Source: Candidatus Nanohalarchaeota archaeon
GTDB lineage: Archaea > Nanohalarchaeota > Nanosalinia > Nanosalinales > Nanosalinaceae
DNA: 37,552 nucleotides
Assembly (NCBI GenBank): GCA_022729355.1
Contig: JALDAN010000004.1
Coordinates: 1 to 37,552 of the forward strand
Reading direction: 5' to 3'
Shown here: positions 32,546 through 37,552 of the stretch, one piece after another
Position numbering within the stretch: position 1 is the stretch's first letter
Layout: each line of letters opens with the position of its first letter
Translations under genes and position numbers: made by a program
Notes under the pieces: model-generated
The model's database searches: none
Told to the model about the DNA's origin: nothing
What the model saw: the letters and a program-made list of their open reading frames with translations, nothing else

Positions 32546-34924
32546 TTATCCGAATCTTCCGAGGCCGCTCTGTTTTCCTTTTCCTTTTAATTGGCCTTCT
32601 GTATATCCGAATACTTTGAGAACTCTTGTAGCGGCAGGCACCACCTGATTATCGATATAGTAATCCGGATCATAGTCTTCAGCGAAACGAACCAGCTCTG
32701 CTCTCTCAGAGATGCTTCCTCCACCTCTAGTTATCACGTAGTTGACAGTTGTCTCTGGCTCTATACTTACACCTCTTTTAGAGGCCTTCTTCACGGCTTC
32801 CACGTGTGGAGCTGTTGAACCGTACTCTTCAGGTGGCTTAGTCAAAGTAGTATGGATAGTGAGATCTTCTACAGGGACTTCCTGATCTTTCAGGCCTTGA
32901 ATAGTATCTTTTACTGCTTCAGCTGCCTCTGAAATCCTGTCTTGAAGCACCAGTCTCAGTACTTCTTTCTGTGTGTCTTTTGCTACCTGGCTCCAGTCTC
33001 TTCTGACCTGCTCGAAACCTGTGATCTTTAGGCCTCCTTCTCTATCCATTAAAGCGTATTTCTTTTTTGCGCCTTCTCCTGAGGCCTTGGATGTGAAGAA
33101 TCCTGTTTCGAAGTATCCCTCGAACTCCAGCTCCATGAACTCCGGCAAAAGTTTATTTACTCTGTCAAGGAAATCTTCTTTTCTGTCTTCTACGTCTTCT
33201 CCTCTTATGAATACGGAGTCTGTGTCGCCGTATACTACTTCAAATCCCATTTCTTCCGCTACTTCGATGGTGTCTTCGATGTATTTTCTGCCAAGGGCTG
33301 TTGTGGCCTGTGCTGATTCCTTCGAGTACCAGCGGGCACCGTCGTATCCCAGATATCCGTAGAAAGAATTAGCAAGGATTTTCTGCGCCTGCTGGCGGCT
33401 GTAGATCTGTTCGTACTTCATGGAGTCTTCATCAAGCTCCTTCATCTTGCTCTTTAATTCGTAACGGCTTTCGACAAGCCCTTCTATCAACTCCGGGAAG
33501 AATCCCTGTTCATCCTGGCAGAAGTAGAAGTCGAACTCCTCCATCACGAACCTGTCCTCACAGCCATCTAGATCAAGCACCTCGGGAGAAATGTTGTGCG
33601 CGACCATCACTGTCGGATACAGGGAACGGAAATCGAAGACCGATACATCTGTGTAGAGGCCTGAATCAGGAGTATACACGAATCCGCCTTCATAAGCACC
33701 CTGATTCGATCTTCTTCTCCTCTGATTTCTTGTAGGCCTGTTAGGAGCCATCATTTCTCTGTTGAACGCTTCTCTTAATAGGAAGTTTTCCGTTAGCTGT
33801 CCGTAAGTCAGTCGGCAGGCATCGAAAGGTATCAGGCCTGTAATACGTGAAAGCTCCATTATCTGAGGCACGAGTTCTTTAGCAAGACGGAAAGCCAGTT
33901 CAGAATCCTTCAAGTTATATTCTGCAAACTCTTCAAGGTTCTCCTGATCCTCCCACCACTGCTGCATCATCTCGAACGATACATCGTTCTTGTTCTCTCC
34001 AAGCATTTCCTCAGCTACAGAATCAAGATCCAATGTCTCTGAATCAAGGCCTGGAGCCAATACATGCGTTATAAACGGATACAAATCCAAATGCATCCTG
34101 CCTTTGAGGCGTGCGGATGAGAAACGGCCTCTCCTATCAAACTTTACTCTGTCACCGTTTCTCCCCAGTGAAAGAGTCATTCCATGGGCCTGGAAACGTT
34201 CCCGGAGCTTCTTGAAATCGAACTCGTCTGTATTATATCCAGTAACTATATCGGTATCTCTATCCTCTATAATCTCTTGGAAGCGTTTCAGTAATTCTTT
34301 CTCTCCTTCAAAGGCCTCTACGTAATCTTTATCGACTTCAGCTGTTGAAAGGACTTTTTCAAGGCCTTCTCCATACATTGAAGCCATTACTATCTCTCCG
34401 TCTATGACTTCTAAGTCGAAGGCGAGCATGGAGAACTCCGGTTTCTCTTTTTCTGATTCTTTTACTTCTTCAAGTATTATCGTTCTGTCAAGTTCGCCGT
34501 CTATCTGTTCTCCTTTTACTTTGACTGTTTCTCCCGGTCTTATGCCTCTGTCTATGAGAAATCGTTTGTAGAAAGGTATGTCGAATTCTCTGCATTCATC
34601 AGTATGTTCAAGTTTGCTTACTGCGTATCTCAGCTTGGGAACATTCGCTGGTATCTCTGTCTCTATTTTCAGTACTTCTTTTTCCTCCAGCCCATCTTTT
34701 CTAATTTTCTTTTCTATATTTCTTACTTCGAGTTCTTCCCCGTCGTCATCCGTTAACTCTTCTTCCTTTATCTGTTCTCTCAGTGTTCCAGTTTCTTCAC
34801 GTGGAACTGCATAGAAGTACGGCTGTAAGCTTCTATCCTCAACGATGACGTTTTCTCCTTCTACAGTCTTGGAGAATGCACGTATCTTCACTTCTCCGTC
34901 TTCTATGACGTAGTCGGCGTCCAT
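32546..34924 (-). CDS. polB: family B DNA polymerase
   Basis: A 792-residue replicative-type B-family polymerase. The 3'-5' exonuclease is intact: ExoI FDLEVIDGE, ExoII TGYNTDEFDFKKL, and ExoIII with EYNLKDSELAFRLA. Polymerase motif A is VFDFRSLYPTVMVAHN, motif B is RQQAQKILANSFYGYLGY, motif C is VYGDTDSVFI. The extreme C-terminus QSGLGRFG fits a PCNA-binding peptide (Q-x-x-L-x-x-F). The ORF track starts at GTG 34987, but ATG at 34924 (MDADYVIEDGEVKIRAF) matches where archaeal PolB proteins begin, and a moderate AT box lies about 28 bases before it. Many AGGCCT copies occur across the gene. No intein is present. Confidence 0.96.
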   Translation of the reverse strand: MDADYVIEDGEVKIRAFSKTVEGENVIVEDRSLQPYFYAVPREETGTLREQIKEEELTDDDGEELEVRNIEKKIRKDGLEEKEVLKIETEIPANVPKLRYAVSKLEHTDECREFDIPFYKRFLIDRGIRPGETVKVKGEQIDGELDRTIILEEVKESEKEKPEFSMLAFDLEVIDGEIVMASMYGEGLEKVLSTAEVDKDYVEAFEGEKELLKRFQEIIEDRDTDIVTGYNTDEFDFKKLRERFQAHGMTLSLGRNGDRVKFDRRGRFSSARLKGRMHLDLYPFITHVLAPGLDSETLDLDSVAEEMLGENKNDVSFEMMQQWWEDQENLEEFAEYNLKDSELAFRLAKELVPQIMELSRITGLIPFDACRLTYGQLTENFLLREAFNREMMAPNRPTRNQRRRRSNQGAYEGGFVYTPDSGLYTDVSVFDFRSLYPTVMVAHNISPEVLDLDGCEDRFVMEEFDFYFCQDEQGFFPELIEGLVESRYELKSKMKELDEDSMKYEQIYSRQQAQKILANSFYGYLGYDGARWYSKESAQATTALGRKYIEDTIEVAEEMGFEVVYGDTDSVFIRGEDVEDRKEDFLDRVNKLLPEFMELEFEGYFETGFFTSKASGEGAKKKYALMDREGGLKITGFEQVRRDWSQVAKDTQKEVLRLVLQDRISEAAEAVKDTIQGLKDQEVPVEDLTIHTTLTKPPEEYGSTAPHVEAVKKASKRGVSIEPETTVNYVITRGGGSISERAELVRFAEDYDPDYYIDNQVVPAATRVLKVFGYTEGQLKGKGKQSGLGRFG

Positions 34925-35033
34925 GATAGTTAGATCAAGTTCCACATAGAAATTTTCGGCTGGGAAAGTTAAGTAAATTGAAGACACTGTTTCTGGTCAA
35001 AGCTTAAGTTGAATAGATGACAAAGAATACGTT

Positions 35034-35690
35034 ATGAGAACGCTTCTACTAACTGATATACACGGAGATACCGACAAACTTGAACAGATAATCAACCGTG
35101 AAGAATTTGATGCAATCCTCTGCGCCGGAGATCTCAGTGATGCAAGAGAATACGATGACTACGAGGGACGACTGGAGGAGGTACTTGATCTCTTCGATAA
35201 AAAAGATAAACTTGTCAAAGCTATACCAGGAAACATGGATCCTGAGGAGGCCTGTGTAAAGGCCTTGAGGGAGAGAAGATTCAATCTTCACCGCAAGATA
35301 GCTTCTTTTGACGGCTTTGAGGCCGTTGGATACGGAGGAGGCATTACACCCTTTGGAACGCCTTTCGAGCCATCCGGCGAGGAAATAAAGACTGCTGTAG
35401 AGACCTTGAGTGAGAGGATGACCTCTGATACCCGTATCGGTGTAATCCATCAGCCTCCTGCGGATTCTGAGCTTGACATAGCTGATGGAGATCACGTTGG
35501 AAGTCCGGAAGTCAGAGAGCTTCTGGAGGATTCCGACTTTGACCTGGTTCTGACAGGTCATATACATGAGTCAAGAGGACGGGACGAGTTCAACGGCACT
35601 GTTGCTGTAAATCCTGGACCTGTATTAGAGGGTTTTTATGCTGTAGCAGATATTGATGAAGGGATTGCAGTTGAGATGAAAGAACTTTAG
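35034..35690 (+). CDS. YfcE/MJ0936-type metallophosphoesterase
   Basis: A 218-residue small calcineurin-like phosphodiesterase. Metal-ligand motifs are complete and in order: LLTDIHGD (D-x-H), LCAGDLSD (GD), IPGNMD (G-N-x-[DE], with Met replacing His), GVIHQPP, and LTGHIHESRG (GH-x-H). The GNMD form is common among archaeal MJ0936-like proteins, which hydrolyse model phosphodiesters such as bis-pNPP and cyclic nucleotides in vitro. The physiological substrate is unknown. An AT box (cttaagttg) about 28 bases before the ATG supports leaderless expression, divergent from polB. It differs from the other phosphoesterase at 2841, which is longer and has a noncanonical third motif. Confidence 0.88.
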   Translation: MRTLLLTDIHGDTDKLEQIINREEFDAILCAGDLSDAREYDDYEGRLEEVLDLFDKKDKLVKAIPGNMDPEEACVKALRERRFNLHRKIASFDGFEAVGYGGGITPFGTPFEPSGEEIKTAVETLSERMTSDTRIGVIHQPPADSELDIADGDHVGSPEVRELLEDSDFDLVLTGHIHESRGRDEFNGTVAVNPGPVLEGFYAVADIDEGIAVEMKEL

Positions 35691-35738
35691 CGAACCAGGA
35701 TTATATCTGGTGCAAGGCCTGAATTACTGCATATATGT

Positions 35739-35768
35739 AGGAGGCCTTTCACCTCTTTATTCTTTTTG
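35739..35768 (+). terminator. hairpin with AGGCCT after the phosphoesterase gene
   Basis: AGGAGG (35739-35744) can pair with CCTCTT (35752-35757, one G-U) around a loop from AGGCCT; ttattcttttt follows. A second AGGCCT copy is upstream at 35714-35719. Confidence 0.4.
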
Positions 35769-35824
35769 ATTTAGAGCCTTACTTTATGACTTGAAGTAAT
35801 TTTAACGTGTGCTGAACGCCACAT

Positions 35825-35880
35825 ATTTTTATATAGGTGTTAAACGTAATTAATAGTTACAAGCCTTTAAGGAGGTGACA
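35825..35880 (+). promoter_or_regulatory. histone gene promoter and strong Shine-Dalgarno site
   Basis: A strong TATA-like box, tttttatata (35826-35835), predicts a start near 35858. A full GGAGGTGA site (35871-35878) sits 9 bases before the ATG. This is one of the few first genes here with a leader plus a near-perfect ribosome site, consistent with high expression. Confidence 0.7.
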
Positions 35881-35887
35881 CTATACA

Positions 35888-36085
35888 ATGGCAGAACTAC
35901 CACTAGCACCTGTAAAGAGGATTATCAAACAGGCCGGCGCTTCAAGAGTTTCTGAAGACGCAGTTGAAGAGCTTAGAGATGAGCTGGAATCACATGCAGA
36001 AGACCGTGCAAGAGAAGCAAAGCAGTACGCAGAGCACGCCGGCAGAAAGACAGTACAGGCAGCTGACGTAAAGACTTCAAGATAA
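35888..36085 (+). CDS. archaeal histone, short C-terminus
   Basis: A 65-residue HMf-type histone that dimerises and wraps DNA. LPLAPVKRIIKQAGASRVSEDA matches helix 1 and loop 1 of HMfB; the long helix 2 (VEELRDELESHAEDRAREAKQYAEHAG) is far more acidic than in methanogen histones. RKTVQAADVKTSR is loop 2 and helix 3. The HAGRKT core and the following Asp, used at the dimer-dimer interface, are kept. Helix 3 ends about four residues earlier than in HMfB, so the last turn is missing. The gene has its own strong promoter and ribosome site. A T-rich run with an AGGCCT copy follows the stop. Confidence 0.93.
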   Translation: MAELPLAPVKRIIKQAGASRVSEDAVEELRDELESHAEDRAREAKQYAEHAGRKTVQAADVKTSR

Positions 36086-36154
36086 ATTCTTGAAGAGGCC
36101 TGTACTTTTTCATACTTCCTTTTTTTATTTCTCACCCGCAATCTTTGTTCTACA

Positions 36155-36907
36155 GTGAGACTCGAGAACAGCTTCATACTTTTCCCCGGTATCGGCCAGA
36201 AGACAGAGAAGAAGCTCTGGAAAGACGGCGTGAAACACTGGGATCATCTAGAAGATTCTTCCCGTTACGACAGCATAAAGCAGGATATGGAGAAGGCCCG
36301 TAAAAATCTTGAAGTAGGTAACTCCATGTATTTCGGAGAAAGACTGCCGAATAAAAGCCTCTGGAGAGCATACAGCAACTTCAAGGAAGATGTCACGTTC
36401 TTCGACATCGAGACAACAGGCCTCTCCCCTGAAAGAAACAAGACTACGACAGTATCCTTCTACAGAAACGGCGAGTCAAAGACTTTGATCCGTGGACAGA
36501 ATCTGACACGTGAAAGACTTCAGGAAGAAATCTTCGAGTCTTCAATGCTTGTATCATTCAACGGAAAGCGTTTCGACGCTCCTTTCCTTGAGAAAAACTA
36601 TAATCTTGATATTGAGAAGCCTCATATTGACCTGATGTACCCATGTAAAAGACTTGGCTATACTGGAGGCCTCAAGAAGATAGAGAAGCAGCTTTCGATT
36701 CAAAGAGAGCTTGAAGATCTGGACGGTAGGGAAGCGATAAGACTGTGGAAGAAGTACGAGAACAAAGGTGACGAGGAGGCCTTGAGGAAGCTTGTGCGTT
36801 ACAATCAGTACGATGCCGAGAATCTTCAGGATCTTCTTGAGATAGTTCGTGAGAAGTTGGTGAGCCAGGTGGCTGACAGGCCTGAAGAGTTTCTTCCGAA
36901 GACTTAA
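36155..36907 (+). CDS. HhH plus RNase H-fold exonuclease (YprB-like)
   Basis: A 250-residue predicted exonuclease. Residues about 8-35 (LFPGIGQKTEKKLWKDGVKHWDHL) resemble a helix-hairpin-helix DNA-binding unit. Residues about 75-245 form a DEDD-type RNase H-fold domain: VTFFDIETTGLSP carries the first D-x-E, MLVSFNGKRFDAPFL the second acidic motif, HIDLMYPCKRLGYTGGLKKIEKQL the next Asp, and VRYNQYDAENLQDLLEI the last, as in the YprB/RNase_H_2 family. Such proteins are thought to act in DNA or RNA end processing; the substrate is unproved. The start is GTG at 36155, supported by an AT box (tttttattt) about 29 bases upstream. Confidence 0.85.
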   Translation: MRLENSFILFPGIGQKTEKKLWKDGVKHWDHLEDSSRYDSIKQDMEKARKNLEVGNSMYFGERLPNKSLWRAYSNFKEDVTFFDIETTGLSPERNKTTTVSFYRNGESKTLIRGQNLTRERLQEEIFESSMLVSFNGKRFDAPFLEKNYNLDIEKPHIDLMYPCKRLGYTGGLKKIEKQLSIQRELEDLDGREAIRLWKKYENKGDEEALRKLVRYNQYDAENLQDLLEIVREKLVSQVADRPEEFLPKT

Positions 36908-36914
36908 AAGGGTG

Positions 36915-37235
36915 GAAAGATAATTAGTGGTTGAAGAAAAATGGCCTTGGTTAATACTACTTCACCCGCTGGAAACATGTGGATGGATCTGGTGAGGTGC
37001 ACCCATACCGAAAACAAGGCCAAGGCTTTCTCCATTATTAATTATCTGCGCGAGTAAAGTGGGATGAAGTCTTGGCCAAATTTGAAGTGGCCAATGACCG
37101 ACCGCAATTACTCCAAAACAATTCTGTGATAGTCTTTCGTTCTACCTCTATGAAACACTGGGGCGAAGGGCTTGGGCGGTGTACTGCTTTGCAAGGTAGT
37201 GCGTCGCCCTCGACACGTTTTCAAAATATTTGATT
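36915..37235 (+). ncRNA. candidate structured non-coding RNA, class not assigned
   Basis: About 320 bases with no long ORF and base use unlike the neighbours. Several stems can be drawn: TGGCCTTG (36942-36949) with CAAGGCCA (37014-37021); TTGGCC with GGCCAA (about 37072-37094); and GGGCGA with TCGCCC around an inner ACTGC/GTAGT hairpin (about 37163-37211). The segment CACCCATACCGAA (37000-37012), preceded by GGTGAGG and followed 44 bases later by GCGCGAG and then GGGA, looks like the loop C and helix IV/V region of archaeal 5S rRNA, but helix III and the terminal helix are not convincing. RNase P and SRP signatures were sought and not found. An AT-rich stretch (gataattag) lies just upstream and a T/A-rich stretch after 37215. 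Confidence 0.4.
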
Positions 37236-37286
37236 GGACGGAAAAGTAACGGAACAAGACTAAACATGAGGTGCTAAACACAACCA

Positions 37287-37403
37287 ATGGATGCGAACAC
37301 CCGAAACTTCGAGGCAGAGCTTCAGGCTCAGCACGAGGACGTCACGCAGGCAACAGCAGAAGTCCACCCTGAAGCAAGCGTCGTAACAGCTACAGCACTC
37401 TAA
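37287..37403 (+). CDS. tiny acidic ORF
   Basis: A 38-codon ORF, too short for the ORF track, reading MDANTRNFEAELQ and ending VVTATAL. Codon use (GAG, GCA, ACA, GAC) and acidity resemble the genes around it, and GAGGTG lies 13 bases before the ATG, a loose ribosome site. It follows the candidate RNA. It could be a small protein or a chance reading frame. No family recognised. No AGGCCT inside. Confidence 0.35.
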   Translation: MDANTRNFEAELQAQHEDVTQATAEVHPEASVVTATAL

Positions 37404-37465
37404 AAATGAATGAATACTCAGAAGAAAAAAGATAATGCCGGATGATTAAGAGGCCTCTATCTCCT
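37404..37465. other. short intergenic stretch with an AGGCCT copy
   Basis: AT-rich, with AGAGGCCTCT, a perfect 10-base palindrome (about 37450-37459), just beyond the stop of the minus-strand gene and before a T-run on that strand (tatcttttttc). It may work as that gene's terminator. Confidence 0.35.
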
Positions 37466-37552
37466 TTACTCCTGACTCTGGTATGCTGCAGATTCAAAAG
37501 CAGCCCAGCCGTTAGCCATGGAATCCAGCATGGATGTGAAGGACTTGGCCGG
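37466..37552 (-). CDS. 3' end of a minus-strand gene (partial)
   Basis: The minus strand is open from the window edge to a TAA at 37466-37468, giving 28 residues that start PAKSFTSMLDSMANGWAAFE and end YQSQE. Composition is protein-like and the stop is followed by a palindromic AGGCCT element and a T-run, as after other genes here. Only the C-terminus is visible, so neither family nor function can be named. Confidence 0.5.
   Translation of the reverse strand, partial: PAKSFTSMLDSMANGWAAFESAAYQSQE

Larger units (their letters stand above)
1..37552. repeat. highly iterated palindrome AGGCCT (consensus GAGGCCTC)
   Basis: By hand count about 150 copies of AGGCCT occur, roughly one per 250 bp, against about 9 for a random hexamer with equal bases. 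Copies lie in genes on both strands, in all three codon phases, in promoters and in intergenic gaps (for example 2752, 7799, 7812, 10064, 10077, 10783, 14602, 21061, 26843, 35742). Flanks favour G on the left and C on the right. Copy number is low in 732-1969, 12814-13824 and 36908-37449. Confidence 0.9.

Noticed and set aside
34925-34987. Upstream GTG start for polB
   Set aside because: Archaeal PolB proteins begin at the M-x-x-D-Y-x-x-E-D-G position; the added 21 residues have no counterpart I know and would lie on the divergent promoter.
36941-37057. 38-codon ORF starting MALVNTTSPAG
   Set aside because: It overlaps the proposed RNA stems, has no ribosome site or well-placed AT box, and its composition is not acidic like local proteins.
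36915-37235. RNase P RNA or SRP RNA
   Set aside because: The conserved RNase P GAGGAAAGUC and ACAGAA elements and the SRP helix 8 GGAAGG/AGCAGC element were not found on either strand.
1-37552. AGGCCT as a restriction-modification target
   Set aside because: Restriction sites are normally under-represented; this one is strongly enriched, and no restriction or methyltransferase gene is visible in the window. An orphan methyltransferase elsewhere remains possible.
1-37552. AGGCCT as a Chi- or KOPS-like oriented signal
   Set aside because: The motif is its own reverse complement, so it cannot carry strand polarity, which those signals need.
1-37552. tRNA genes
   Set aside because: No GGTTCGAATCC-like T-loop with a matching acceptor stem was seen on either strand.
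1-37552. CRISPR arrays, insertion sequences or prophage genes
   Set aside because: No regularly spaced 25-40 base repeats, transposase motifs or phage structural genes were seen. AGGCCT copies are too short and irregularly spaced.

Overview
The window looks like a DPANN archaeon of the Nanohaloarchaeota type, or a close halophilic relative. The proteins are very rich in Asp and Glu (salt-in adaptation) while the DNA is only moderate in GC. The gene set is archaeal: histone, B-family DNA polymerase, RadB, Cdc48, archaeal-type TyrRS, type II methionine aminopeptidase, RtcA and ADP-forming acyl-CoA synthetase. Many genes have a TATA-like box about 26-32 bases before the start codon, which implies leaderless mRNAs. 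Genes inside operons carry GGTGA/GAGG-type ribosome binding sites instead. No genome-level identification was possible here.

Layout. 1-5.1 kb: 3' end of alaS, then small hypothetical genes, an Hsp20, a metallophosphoesterase and a candidate PD-(D/E)XK nuclease. 5.1-11.2 kb: rtcA, a YbaK-type tRNA-editing protein, tyrS, a divergent SAM-hydrolase-fold protein, serS and two unknown acidic proteins separated by a repeat-containing intergenic stretch. 11.2-13.7 kb: topA and a small four-helix membrane protein. 13.7-17.1 kb: a compact Phe/Tyr block (tyrA, pterin carbinolamine dehydratase, aromatic aminotransferase, prephenate dehydratase, chorismate mutase). 17.1-22.1 kb: radB, a secreted/anchored protein, a small partner gene coupled to cdc48, and a zinc-finger/membrane/DsbA fusion. 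22.1-32.5 kb: map, malic enzyme, ADP-forming acetyl-CoA synthetase, a four-gene pyruvate dehydrogenase operon and a second membrane-anchored DsbA. 32.5-36.9 kb: polB, phosphodiesterase, histone and an HhH/RNase H-fold exonuclease. 36.9-37.5 kb: a gene-poor stretch that is probably a structured RNA plus a tiny ORF, then the 3' end of a minus-strand gene.

Metabolic reading: malic enzyme makes pyruvate, the PDH complex makes acetyl-CoA, and ADP-forming acetyl-CoA synthetase can turn this into acetate plus ATP. This is a short energy-conserving route encoded within about 9 kb. The aromatic block covers every step from chorismate to Phe and Tyr, which is notable for a lineage often assumed to be auxotrophic.

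The strongest unexplained signal is the palindrome AGGCCT, often as GAGGCCTC. I counted about 150 copies by hand in 37.5 kb, roughly one per 250 bp, against about 9 expected for a random hexamer. It occurs in genes on both strands, in all three codon phases, in promoters and between genes. Inverted pairs of it form hairpins before T-tracts after tyrS and serS. It resembles, in style, the cyanobacterial HIP1 palindrome or bacterial DNA uptake sequences. I know of no description of it in archaea.
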